Positions 16,792 to 25,249 of a stretch of DNA of 64,000 bases are shown in pieces. Below the pieces are notes generated by a model. That model did no database searches, was not told where the DNA came from, and was given only the letters and a program-made list of their open reading frames with translations. Numbering within the stretch: position 1 is the first letter of the stretch; each line of letters opens with the position of its first letter. This DNA is from Hydrogenophaga sp. GTDB taxonomy: Bacteria; Pseudomonadota; Gammaproteobacteria; Burkholderiales; Burkholderiaceae_C. A program made the position numbers and the translations under genes. The stretch lies in NCBI RefSeq assembly GCF_019264445.1, contig NZ_JAHVAB010000058.1, positions 1 through 64,000 on the forward strand. The letters are read 5' to 3'.

Positions 16792-18393
16792 TCAAGTGGT
16801 TGGGTTCTCTGGTGTCACCCGCGTGTGGGCGGGTGCACCCCAAGCGCCTCCTCCGGCCGTTTCTATGACGAGCCTGTCCCCCGCTGACCACTCGGCGCGT
16901 GCCCGGGCGGACAACACGTCGATGCGGCCATCGGATCGTTCGATGCGGGCGGCCGACGGCGCGCCGTCGCCACCGCCATCGCTGCCGCGCGCGCGGCTGA
17001 CATGGCGCTCGCCCCGGTAGGAGACGCTGCCCTGTCCTTCAAGCAACAGGTATACCCGGCGCACGCCGTGGCCGCCCCGGAAGCGGCCCGCGCCGCCCGA
17101 GCCTTCGCGAATGGCATAGGTGTGCACGCGCAGGGGCGCCTCGGCTTCGATCACTTCCACGGGCGTGTTGCGCGCATTGCCCACGTCGGTGGAAATGCCG
17201 CTGGTGCCGTCGCCCGAGGCGCTGGCGCCTGCGCCGCTGGCGATGATTTCCGTCATGAGCCAGCGCTCGCCGTTGGCGCGCGTGCCGCCGAGCGAGAGCA
17301 CGGTGGCCACGCCCGCATTGGAGGCCAGCGGCTCGCGCGCCGCACCCAGCGACCACGCGCTGAGCATGGCGTTGCACGCGAGCTTCAGGGTGGCGGTGCG
17401 CGCGTTCACCGCGGCGGGCAGCCGGGGGTTGACCACACTGCCTTCGGGCAGCACCCAGGTGGCGGGCGCCAGGCAACCTGCGTTGTTGGGCGCTTGCGGC
17501 GCGAGCGAGCGCATGAAAAATAGGATGGCCGACATCATGCTGGAGGGCGAGGCATTCACCGGCCCGCGCGTCTGTGGCGACGAGCCGGTGAAGTCGATGG
17601 TGAGCGCATCGCCTTGCTTGCGCAGGCTCACGGCGATGCGCACGGGGGCGTCATCGATGCCGTCCCCATCGAGCTGGTCTTGCCACTGCCATTCGCCATC
17701 GGGCACCTGGCGCAGCGCATCGCGCGTCATGCGCTCGGACTGTGCGAGCAGCGCATCGCACACGGCTTCGAAAGCGGGGCCGGTGCGTACCTGCAGCGCG
17801 GCGGTCTCGCGCGCGCCCAGGCTCACGCCCGACCACTGCGCATTCAGGTCGCCCAACAGGTTGTCGGGCGTGCGGCTGTTGGCGGTGAGCAGGGTTTCAA
17901 TGTGGCGGTCAATGGCGCCGGCTGCGCGCCAGCGCACCGGTGGAATGCGCAGGCCTTCCTGGTGGATGTCGGTGGCGTTGGGCGGGATCGAGCCAGCGGC
18001 CATGCCGCCCACATCCTGGTGGTGCAGGATGGTCGCGGCCAGCGCGATCACGCGGCCTTCATTCATCACGGGGCTGACCACGATCAGGTCGGGCAGGTGT
18101 GTGCCGCCAGACCATGGGTCGTTCATCAGGTAGGCGTCGCCCTCGACCATTTCGTGGGTGGGAAAGCGCCGCAGCACGCCGGCCACGGCAGGGATCAGCG
18201 AGCCCAGCAGCAAGGGCAGTGAGCGCGCCTGTGCAAGCAGGCGGCCATCGGGCAGGAACACGGCGGCGGCGCAGTCGCCGCCCTCGCGGGCAATAGAGGA
18301 GTAGGCCGCGCGCATCATGCGGCTCTGCATGCGGTCCACGATGCCCTGCAGCGCCAGCCGCACGGGCTCCATGAGGATGAGGTGTTCGTTCAT
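16792..18393 (-). CDS. hyuB: Hydantoinase B/oxoprolinase family subunit
   Basis: This 533-residue subunit belongs to the hydantoinase B family, which with HyuA forms ATP-dependent enzymes opening hydantoins, N-methylhydantoin or 5-oxoproline. Motifs include SSIAREGGDCAAAVF, AYLMNDPWSGGTHLPD and the RFRGGHGVRRVY segment. The ATG at 18393 overlaps the hyuA stop (ATGA) and follows GGGAGG, which indicates coupled synthesis. The open frame upstream of it is a shadow of hyuA. Length fits the family (about 500-600). Confidence 0.93.
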   Translation of the reverse strand: MNEHLILMEPVRLALQGIVDRMQSRMMRAAYSSIAREGGDCAAAVFLPDGRLLAQARSLPLLLGSLIPAVAGVLRRFPTHEMVEGDAYLMNDPWSGGTHLPDLIVVSPVMNEGRVIALAATILHHQDVGGMAAGSIPPNATDIHQEGLRIPPVRWRAAGAIDRHIETLLTANSRTPDNLLGDLNAQWSGVSLGARETAALQVRTGPAFEAVCDALLAQSERMTRDALRQVPDGEWQWQDQLDGDGIDDAPVRIAVSLRKQGDALTIDFTGSSPQTRGPVNASPSSMMSAILFFMRSLAPQAPNNAGCLAPATWVLPEGSVVNPRLPAAVNARTATLKLACNAMLSAWSLGAAREPLASNAGVATVLSLGGTRANGERWLMTEIIASGAGASASGDGTSGISTDVGNARNTPVEVIEAEAPLRVHTYAIREGSGGAGRFRGGHGVRRVYLLLEGQGSVSYRGERHVSRARGSDGGGDGAPSAARIERSDGRIDVLSARARAEWSAGDRLVIETAGGGAWGAPAHTRVTPENPTT

Positions 18394-20489
18394 GCCGCCT
18401 CCCTGGCAGGGCACTGGATGAGCAGCAGCGAGCCATCGGCCAGCAACTGCCAGCGCCAGCCAGCCGGCACCCACACGGTGGTGGTGGTCGCCAGCAGCGC
18501 CTGGGGTCCAACGCCCTCTGGCGCGCAGCCGGCCCACAAGGCGTGGTCGGGCTGCAGGTGCCGAGCGTTCACGGCGGGCGCCGGCACGGCTTGCTCGAAC
18601 ACGCCGCGCAGCAGGGTCACCTGCGGTTCGCTGCGCGCCGGCATCTGGCCGCGCAGCGATTCGTAGCGCGCCGCAAAGCGCGCCAGCAGGGTGGGCAAGT
18701 CGTCGTCGGGCAGCCAGGTCACCTCCACCGGGCTGCCCTGGCCACGCAGCAGGATGTCCAGGCTCCAGCGGATGGCGGTGCAGGCAATGCTGGGCTGCAG
18801 GGGCGTGCGCAGGCGGCCAAGTTCGGCGAGACCTTCGGGCGTGAGGGCCAGCGCGCAGGCCAGCTCCACCGTCTGCGTGGGCGGCGAGGCGAGCAGGCCG
18901 AGCGCGGCGATCACGCCGGCATGGGGAATCACGCGCACTTGGCCCACGCCCGCGAGTTCGGCCACTTCGGCCACGTGCTGGGCGCCCCCGCCACCGGCGG
19001 CCACCAGCAGGCAGTCGGCGGGGTGGATGTCGCGCTGGAAGGCGCGCATCTTCACGCTCTCGGCCATGGCGGTGGCGGCGGTGGCCACCACGGCGCGCGC
19101 CGCGTCCAGGGCAGACAGGCCCAGCGGTTGCGCAATGTCGCGCTGCACCGCGGCCTCGGCCAGGGCCGCGTCCAGCCGCACGCCGCCCGAGAGTTGGCGG
19201 GGCAGCCGTCCGAGCAGCAGCAGCGCGTCGGTGAGGGTGGCGCTGGTGCCACCCAGGCCATAGGCCGCAGGGCCTGGCCAGGCGCCTTGCGAACGCGGCC
19301 CCAGGCGCAGGCCCCCACCCGCGTTCACGCTGGCGATGCTGCCGCCGCCGATCGAGAGCGACTCGACGTCGGCACAGCGCAGGCGCAGGCTCAGGTCGCC
19401 GCAGAGCAGGGTGTCGGTGAACAGGGGGCGGCCTGCTTCGAGGATGCCGATATCCGTGCTGGTGCCGCCCACGTCGATGGACATCACCACGTGGGATGGG
19501 TCGGCGTCGGGCAGGCTCGCGGCCACGCCTTGCAACGCCGCGCAGGGGCCCGACATGGCCAGGCCGATGGGGCGCGCCGCCGCAACCGCCCAGGGCGCGA
19601 TGCCACCTTCTGAGCGCATGAGATCGGGCGCGGGCAGGCCGCGCTCGCCCAGTGCCTGCGCCAGCGCGTACAGGTACTGCTGCACGGTGGGCTTGCTGTA
19701 GGCGTCGAATGCGGTGGCCAGAAAGCGTTCGAACTCGCGCGGCTTGGGGTCGACCTCGCTGGAGAGCGACACCATCAGCCCGGGCACAGCCTCTTGCAAC
19801 CGGGCGCGCACCTGCTGTTCGTGCGCCGGGTGCAGGTGCGAGAACAGCAGACACACCGCCACCGAGCGCACGCCGGCGTCGGCGATGCGGCCCGCCAGGC
19901 GGGTGACCTCTTCGCGCTGCAGCGCTTCGATGGCGTGGCCCTGCGCGTCGATGCGGCCCGCGATTTCGAAGCGCAGCGCGGCGGGGAACAGCTGGCGTTC
20001 GGGGGTGGGCGGCTGCACTGCGGCGGTGTAGAGGTCGCGCCGGTCCTGCCGTGCCAGCGCCAGGATGTCGCGCATGCCGGCGTTGGTGATCACCGCCACC
20101 GGGCCGTCGTTCTGCTCCAGCAGCAGGTTGGTCACCACGGTGGAGCCGTGCACCAGGCGGGTCACCTGCGCCGTGGCAATGCCGTTTTCATCGAGCATGC
20201 GCTGCACCGCCTGCAGCACGGGAGCCACCAGCTGGCCCGCCTCGCGCGGGTGCTTGAGCGTGCGCAACTCGCCGGCCGATGAGCAGGCCACCACGTCGAT
20301 GAACGTGCCGCCCATGTCGATGCCGATGGCCCATGACTGGAATCCCCCCCTGCGCCGCTGCGCGGCTTCCCCCCTCTCTTGCGCGACTTCGGCGCTTGGA
20401 GGGAGGACGGCATCTTGGGCCGGCGGAGCCGGACCCTTGATGCCTCCGGTTGGAGGCACGCTCGTTGGAAAGCGTGTGGCGGCCTTCAT
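18390..20489 (-). CDS. hyuA: Hydantoinase A/oxoprolinase family subunit, repeat-derived N-terminus
   Basis: This is the 699-residue ATP-binding partner of HyuB. The phosphate loop IGIDMGGTFIDVV is at about residue 55 and a second, VMSIDVGGTSTDIGIL, lies mid-protein, both ASKHA-like. The family normally starts only a few residues before IGID. Here residues 9-49 are encoded by copy 2 of the dispersed repeat. No closer in-frame ATG, GTG or TTG is seen, and the ATG at 20489 overlaps the stop of the DadA-like gene (ATGA). The extension is therefore either real or hides a non-standard start. Confidence 0.9.
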   Translation of the reverse strand: MKAATRFPTSVPPTGGIKGPAPPAQDAVLPPSAEVAQERGEAAQRRRGGFQSWAIGIDMGGTFIDVVACSSAGELRTLKHPREAGQLVAPVLQAVQRMLDENGIATAQVTRLVHGSTVVTNLLLEQNDGPVAVITNAGMRDILALARQDRRDLYTAAVQPPTPERQLFPAALRFEIAGRIDAQGHAIEALQREEVTRLAGRIADAGVRSVAVCLLFSHLHPAHEQQVRARLQEAVPGLMVSLSSEVDPKPREFERFLATAFDAYSKPTVQQYLYALAQALGERGLPAPDLMRSEGGIAPWAVAAARPIGLAMSGPCAALQGVAASLPDADPSHVVMSIDVGGTSTDIGILEAGRPLFTDTLLCGDLSLRLRCADVESLSIGGGSIASVNAGGGLRLGPRSQGAWPGPAAYGLGGTSATLTDALLLLGRLPRQLSGGVRLDAALAEAAVQRDIAQPLGLSALDAARAVVATAATAMAESVKMRAFQRDIHPADCLLVAAGGGGAQHVAEVAELAGVGQVRVIPHAGVIAALGLLASPPTQTVELACALALTPEGLAELGRLRTPLQPSIACTAIRWSLDILLRGQGSPVEVTWLPDDDLPTLLARFAARYESLRGQMPARSEPQVTLLRGVFEQAVPAPAVNARHLQPDHALWAGCAPEGVGPQALLATTTTVWVPAGWRWQLLADGSLLLIQCPAREAA
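20344..20465. repeat. Dispersed GC-rich repeat, copy 2, inside hyuA 5' end
   Basis: On the plus strand it begins CCCTGCGCCGCTGCGCGG, then CTTCCCCCCTC, and includes GGCCGGCGGAGCCGG and CCTTGATGCCTCCGG palindromic parts. It matches copies at 1242 and 53010 in its first 12 bases. It occupies the boundary between the DadA-like gene and hyuA and is read through as HyuA residues 9-49. Confidence 0.7.
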
Positions 20490-21724
20490 CCGAAGCGCCG
20501 TGCGCTGAAGGGCGCCAGGTCCACCTGGGTGGCGCGCTCTGCCACGAGGTGGGCCACCTCGCGCCCGGTGGCCGCGCCCATGCACATGCCCATGTGGCCG
20601 TGGCCAAAGGCGAGCCAGGCGTTGTCGGCGTCGCGGCTGCGGTCGATCACCGGCAAGCTGTCGGGCATGCAGGGCCGGTGACCCATCCACTGCGTCACCT
20701 CGGATGTGTCCAGGTGCGGAAACAGCAGCTGGCCCTGGCGCAGCAGCGCCTGCGCGCGTTCGTAGTTGGGCGCGCGCCGCAGGCCGGCAAACTCCACCGT
20801 GCCGGCGAGCCGCAGGCCCATGGCCATGGGGTTGACCATGATGTTGTTCTCGGAGGCCATCACGGTGTGGCGCAGCTGCAGGTTGGAGCTGCGCACGGTC
20901 ACGTGGTAGCCGCGCTGGGTTTCCAGCGGCACGCGGTCGCCGAGTTGTCGGGCCAGCTGGCCCGACCAGGCGCCGGCCGCCACCACCACGCCGTCCACCG
21001 CCAGCGGTTCACCCTGGTCCATGCGCAGACCCGTGACGCGCCGGCCCTGGCGCTCGAAGCCGGTCACCGAGCGGTGGTCGTGTCGCGCACCGTCGCGCAC
21101 GCTTTGCGCCACCAGCGCCTTGACCAGTTGCGAAGGGTCCAGCGTGGAGCCGTTGTCGGGCGCGAGGATGCCGAAACGAAAGCGCCCCTTGAGGTCGGGC
21201 TCGAGGGCTTCGAGCTCGTCGCGCTCCACGTTGACCAGGTTCACCCCCAGCGACTGGCGCAGCGCCATGCCCCACTTCCACTGGTTCGCCGCCTCGCGGG
21301 ACGAATAGACGTACAGACAGCCACTGCGCCGCACCAGCGCGGTGGCGTCTGCGCGCTCCAGCAAGGGGCCGTAGCAGTCAAAGATGGGGCGCAGCAGGGT
21401 CTGCAGCGCGGTAGCGATGCGCGTGACTTCCTGCGGCGTGGAGTGCTGCAGCATGCGCACCAGCCAGGGCAGCACGCGCGGCAGGTAGGAGGCGCGGATG
21501 GTGAGCGGGCCCAGTGGGTCCAGCAGCCAGCTGGGCACCTTCTTCCACATGTTGGGCATGCCCACGGGCAGGCAGGCGCTGGGCGAGAGCGAGCCCGCGT
21601 TGCCGAACGAGCACGCCTCGCCGGGTTCGAGCGGGTCCACAAAGGTGATCTGGTGGCCGTCGCGCTGCAACCATGCTGCGGTGCACGCGCCAACGATGCC
21701 GGTGCCTACGACGGCGATGTGCAT
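20486..21724 (-). CDS. FAD-dependent oxidoreductase, D-amino-acid dehydrogenase (DadA) type
   Basis: This 412-residue flavoenzyme of the DAO superfamily opens with the dinucleotide fold VVGTGIVGACTAAWL. It has EACSFGNAGSLSPS, as in DadA, the VVAAGAWSGQLARQLG segment and a C-terminal FGHGHMGMCMGAATG FAD motif. It would oxidise the C-N bond of a D-amino acid or N-methyl amino acid such as sarcosine. It is the first gene of the hyuAB unit and overlaps hyuA by four bases. Oxidation of the amino acid released by hydantoin opening would fit, but the substrate is not proven. Confidence 0.9.
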   Translation of the reverse strand: MHIAVVGTGIVGACTAAWLQRDGHQITFVDPLEPGEACSFGNAGSLSPSACLPVGMPNMWKKVPSWLLDPLGPLTIRASYLPRVLPWLVRMLQHSTPQEVTRIATALQTLLRPIFDCYGPLLERADATALVRRSGCLYVYSSREAANQWKWGMALRQSLGVNLVNVERDELEALEPDLKGRFRFGILAPDNGSTLDPSQLVKALVAQSVRDGARHDHRSVTGFERQGRRVTGLRMDQGEPLAVDGVVVAAGAWSGQLARQLGDRVPLETQRGYHVTVRSSNLQLRHTVMASENNIMVNPMAMGLRLAGTVEFAGLRRAPNYERAQALLRQGQLLFPHLDTSEVTQWMGHRPCMPDSLPVIDRSRDADNAWLAFGHGHMGMCMGAATGREVAHLVAERATQVDLAPFSARRFG

Positions 21725-21836
21725 GGGACTAGGGGGTGTTCAAGAGGATCGGGCGGGTTTGCCGGGCATTCTATGAACCGCTCTCGTCATCAGACAAGCC
21801 AATTCTTTTGATACATTGATCATGAAACCTGATGGT

Positions 21837-21856
21837 GGTGCACAGCCGGGTGCACC
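21837..21856. promoter_or_regulatory. Inverted repeat between DadA-like and LysR genes
   Basis: GGTGCAC at 21837-21843 and GTGCACC at 21850-21856 form a perfect 7-bp inverted repeat with a 6-bp spacer, in the 162-bp divergent intergenic region. This size and position would suit a LysR-type or other regulator site. No experimental match is known to me. Confidence 0.4.
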
Positions 21857-21886
21857 CCCTGGCCAACGGACGAAAGTGGTGCATTC

Positions 21887-22810
21887 ATGAACATCAGCCT
21901 CCGGCAGATGCGGGCATTTGCCGCGGTGACGCAAAGCGGCAGCTTCACGGGCGCTGCGCGCCAGCTCAGCCTGACGCAGTCGGCGGTAAGCATGCTGGTG
22001 CAGCAACTGGAGCAGGAGCTGCACCTGCAGCTGTTTGACCGCAGCCGCACCGCCATCACGCTCACCGAAGCGGGCAAGAACCTGCTGCCGCTGGCGCAGC
22101 GCATCCTGGAAGATGTGCGCCAGGTGGTGGACGGTGCTTCCGAGATCCGCGCGCTGCGCCGTGGCTTTCTGCGTGTGGCCACCTCCCAGATGATGGCCTG
22201 CACCTGGGTGGCCTCGGTGCTCACCGAGTTCGGCGCGCAGCACCCGGGCATCAGCCTGCGCCTGAAAGACGCCGTGGCCGATGACGTGGTGGACACCGTG
22301 CGCCACGGTGCGGTGGAGCTGGGAATTGGCCCTGAGCGCGCCACCGGCGACGACGTGACGCGCAGCTTTCTCATGAACGTGCCGATCCGGCTGGTGTGCC
22401 CCAAGGGACACCCGGCGTACGAGCGCGCCAGCGTGTCCTGGAAAGACCTGCGCGACGAGCGCTGGATCAGCTATTCCCACGAGTTCGGCCGCCATGTGGA
22501 GCGGGCACTGCACACGCACGGACACGATTTCTCGCTCAACACGGCGAGCGACGTGGGCTTTCTCACCACCGCGCTGGCACTGGCGGGACACGGCATGGGC
22601 GTGCTGCTGGCACCGGAATACGCGCGTTCGTTTGCCGACAACTTCGGCGTCCGTTTCGTGCCGCTGCGCTCACCGGCCATTCAGCGCGAGTACTTTGTGT
22701 ACCAGCGCAAGGGGCAGTCGCTCTCGCCGGCCGCACAGACGTTTCTGCAGATGCTGCGCCTGCGTGGCGGTGGCGCCAGGCGCGCTGGCAAGGCGGCTGC
22801 GGCCGACTGA
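21887..22810 (+). CDS. LysR family transcriptional regulator
   Basis: This 307-residue LysR regulator has an N-terminal winged helix (RQMRAFAAVTQSGSFTGAARQ, then LSLTQSAVSMLVQQLE) and a periplasmic-binding-like effector domain. It is transcribed divergently from the DadA-hyuAB unit and is its probable activator, with the hydantoin-like substrate or a product as co-inducer by inference. It ends 2 bp before the convergent helicase gene. Confidence 0.93.
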   Translation: MNISLRQMRAFAAVTQSGSFTGAARQLSLTQSAVSMLVQQLEQELHLQLFDRSRTAITLTEAGKNLLPLAQRILEDVRQVVDGASEIRALRRGFLRVATSQMMACTWVASVLTEFGAQHPGISLRLKDAVADDVVDTVRHGAVELGIGPERATGDDVTRSFLMNVPIRLVCPKGHPAYERASVSWKDLRDERWISYSHEFGRHVERALHTHGHDFSLNTASDVGFLTTALALAGHGMGVLLAPEYARSFADNFGVRFVPLRSPAIQREYFVYQRKGQSLSPAAQTFLQMLRLRGGGARRAGKAAAAD

Positions 22811-22812
22811 GC

Positions 22813-24060
22813 TCAGTCGGGCTGGCGTGCTGCCGCAGCGGCGGCCGCGCGCAGCTTGTCCTTTTTGCTGGGGCGCTTGCCCTTGATGCCACCGTCACCC
22901 GGTGAGGCGGGGGGCGCTTCCTCTTTGGGCTCGAAGCCGGGCAGCACCTCCAGCGGCAGGCTCAGGCCCTGGCGCTTTTCAATCAGCCGCCAGTGGGCCT
23001 CGCTGGCCGGGGTGACGAAGCTCACGGCCAACCCGCTGGCGCCGGCGCGCCCCGTGCGGCCGATGCGGTGCACGTAGTCCACCGCCGAGCGGGGCAGGTC
23101 GTAGTTGACCACCACGGGCAGCTGCTCGATGTCGATGCCGCGCGCGGCCAGGTCGGTGGTGACCACCACGTCCCAGCGCTTTTCCTTGAACTCGCGCAGC
23201 GCCTGCTGGCGCGCGCCCTGGCTCAGGCCGCCATGAAACGAGGTGGCGTACAGGTCGCCCTGGTGGAGCTTGGTGGCCACGCGGTCGGCCAGGTACTGCG
23301 TGGCCACAAACACCAGCACGCGCTGCCAGCCCTGGGTCTTGATGAGCTTGCGCAGCAGCTCGGTGCGGCGGGTGGTATCGACCCGGTAGGCCTGCTGCAG
23401 GATGACGGCGTCTTCCATCGCCAGGGCGGGCACGTCGATGCGCGCAGGCGCCTGCAGCAGGGTGCCGGCGAGGGTTTGCACGTCCGGCGGGAAGGTGGCC
23501 GAGAAGAAGAGGTTTTGCCGCTGGGCGGGCAACAGGGCCAGCACGCGCGCGAGCTCCTCGGCAAAGCCCAGGTCGAGCAGGCGGTCGGCCTCATCGAGCA
23601 CCAGCAGCTCCACGGCGGACAGGCGCAAGGCGTTGTGCTCCACCAGATCGAGCAGACGCCCCGGCGTGGCGACCACCACATCGGCACCGCCGCGCAGCGC
23701 CATCATCTGCGGGTTGATCGACACGCCGCCAAATACCACTGCCACCTTGGGCTGGCTGGGCAGGTGCTGTGCCAGTGAGCGGATCACTTCACCGGCTTGC
23801 GCCGCGAGTTCGCGTGTGGGCACCACGACCAGCGCGCGCACGCGCCGCGGTGTGTGGCCGCCGCCCTGGCCGAGGCGCTGCAGCAAGGGCAGGGCATAGG
23901 CGGCGGTTTTGCCCGACCCTGTCTGTGCGGTGGCCAGCAGGTCCTGGCCTTGCAGAACCGCAGGGATGGCGGCGCTCTGAATGGGCGTCGGTTGGGTGAA
24001 GCCGAGTTCGGCTGCGGCTTGGGCGAGGGCGGGCGCGAGGCCCAGGGCTTGGAATGGCAT
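22813..24060 (-). CDS. rhlE: DEAD-box RNA helicase, RhlE type
   Basis: This 415-residue ATP-dependent RNA helicase has the Q motif with FTQPTPIQ, motif I AQTGSGKT, Ia PTRELAAQ, II DEAD, III SAT and VI HRIGRTGR. A basic, low-complexity C-terminal tail rich in K, R and A follows, as in RhlE proteins that act in ribosome assembly and RNA turnover. The ATG at 24060 is preferred because the MPFQALGL start matches family starts. A -10-like TACACT lies 10 nt upstream with no ribosome site. Confidence 0.9.
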   Translation of the reverse strand: MPFQALGLAPALAQAAAELGFTQPTPIQSAAIPAVLQGQDLLATAQTGSGKTAAYALPLLQRLGQGGGHTPRRVRALVVVPTRELAAQAGEVIRSLAQHLPSQPKVAVVFGGVSINPQMMALRGGADVVVATPGRLLDLVEHNALRLSAVELLVLDEADRLLDLGFAEELARVLALLPAQRQNLFFSATFPPDVQTLAGTLLQAPARIDVPALAMEDAVILQQAYRVDTTRRTELLRKLIKTQGWQRVLVFVATQYLADRVATKLHQGDLYATSFHGGLSQGARQQALREFKEKRWDVVVTTDLAARGIDIEQLPVVVNYDLPRSAVDYVHRIGRTGRAGASGLAVSFVTPASEAHWRLIEKRQGLSLPLEVLPGFEPKEEAPPASPGDGGIKGKRPSKKDKLRAAAAAAARQPD

Positions 24061-24110
24061 GGATCGGGGCAGTGTACCGGGCGGGGTTGGCGCAGTTACC
24101 ATGCGGCCCC

Positions 24111-24476
24111 ATGAAGAACAAGCTCTCCCTGGGCGGCCTGGTGTATTCCACCGAAGCGGGTCGCATGTGCCCTGATTGCCGCCAGCCGGTGGCCCAGTGC
24201 GTCTGCAAGCAGGCCGCGAAAGCAGCGCCCGCGGGCGACGGCGTGGTGCGGGTGTCGCGCGAGACCAAGGGCCGGGGTGGCAAGGCGGTCACGCTGGTCA
24301 AGGGGGTGGCGCTGGATGCCACGGCACTGGCGGCCCTGGGCAAGCAGCTCAGGGCCGCGTGTGGCACCGGTGGCACGGTGAAAGATGGCGTGATCGAGAT
24401 CCAGGGCGATCACATCGAGAAGGTGATGGCCGCCTTGAAGGCGCAGGGCCACACCGTCAAGCGCGCTGGCGGCTGA
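24111..24476 (+). CDS. yciH: YciH/SUI1 family translation factor-like protein
   Basis: This 121-residue protein has the SUI1 (eIF1-like) fold. The core VRVSRETKGRGGKAVTLVKG followed by GCGTGGTVKDG-like sequence (here ACGTGGTVKDGVIEIQGDH) is characteristic. The N-terminal MCPDCRQPVAQCVC holds four cysteines of a possible zinc knuckle. Bacterial YciH can affect initiation fidelity, but its physiological role is unclear. It is divergent from rhlE across 50 bp. The ATG at 24111 follows TACCAT by 8 nt, a leaderless-like arrangement. Confidence 0.88.
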   Translation: MKNKLSLGGLVYSTEAGRMCPDCRQPVAQCVCKQAAKAAPAGDGVVRVSRETKGRGGKAVTLVKGVALDATALAALGKQLRAACGTGGTVKDGVIEIQGDHIEKVMAALKAQGHTVKRAGG

Positions 24477-24479
24477 GCG

Positions 24480-25214
24480 TCAGCGCAAGACCTCGAGCAG
24501 GCGGTCGAGCCCGCCTTCGTGGATGGCCACCATGGCCTGGGCGCGCACCGCCGGCTTGGCGTGGTAAGCCACCGAGAGGCCGGCCACGCCCATCATGGGC
24601 AGGTCGTTGGCGCCGTCGCCCATGGCAATGCATTGCGATGGCTCGATGCCGAGCAGCGAGGCCACTTCCAGCACGGTGCGGCGTTTCTCCGCGCCGTCGC
24701 AAATGTCGCCCCATGGCTGGTCGACCATGCGGCCGGTGAGCTGGCCGCAGTTCGGGCCGCTTTCCACTTCGAGCACGTTGGCGCGCGTGAAGTCGATCCC
24801 CAGGCGCTCGCGCACGCGCTCGCTGAAGAACGTGAAGCCACCCGACACCAGCAGCACCTTCAGCCCCGCCGCCTTGCAGGCTTGGATGAGTTCGGCCGCA
24901 CCCGGGTTTATGCGCAGGCGCTCGTTGTAGACCTGCTCCATGTCGGCCACCGTCACGCCGCGCAGCAGCGCCACGCGCTGGCGCAGGCTGTCCTTGTAGT
25001 CGGTGATCTCGCCGCGCATGGCGGCTTCGGTGATGGCAGCCACCTCGGCTTTCTTGCCCACCGCATCGGCGATCTCGTCCACGCACTCGATGCTGATCAG
25101 CGTGGAGTCCATGTCGAAGGCAATCAGCTTGAAGTCGCTGAGCTTGAGCGGTGGCGTGAAGCCCTGGACGGTGAGGCCGGGGGCGAATTCGGTGGCGGTT
25201 TTGATCGTGGTCAT
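24480..25214 (-). CDS. serB: Phosphoserine phosphatase SerB
   Basis: This 244-residue HAD phosphatase makes the last step of serine synthesis. The nucleophile motif is DMDST (D34 and D36), motif II is LVSGGFTFF, and motif III GDGANDLPMMGVAG holds the Mg-binding Asp residues. The N-terminal ACT-like domain of longer SerB proteins is absent. It lies 35 bp downstream of mfd on the same strand and may be expressed with it. Confidence 0.95.
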   Translation of the reverse strand: MTTIKTATEFAPGLTVQGFTPPLKLSDFKLIAFDMDSTLISIECVDEIADAVGKKAEVAAITEAAMRGEITDYKDSLRQRVALLRGVTVADMEQVYNERLRINPGAAELIQACKAAGLKVLLVSGGFTFFSERVRERLGIDFTRANVLEVESGPNCGQLTGRMVDQPWGDICDGAEKRRTVLEVASLLGIEPSQCIAMGDGANDLPMMGVAGLSVAYHAKPAVRAQAMVAIHEGGLDRLLEVLR

Positions 25215-25249
25215 GGTCTGGGTGGGCGTGGACAGGCGCAGCCCGGCGG

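Noticed and set aside
22856..22960. Dispersed repeat in the 3' end of rhlE because of GGIKG in the tail
   Set aside because: The similarity to copy 2 is only about 11 bases and the tail composition is normal for RhlE proteins.
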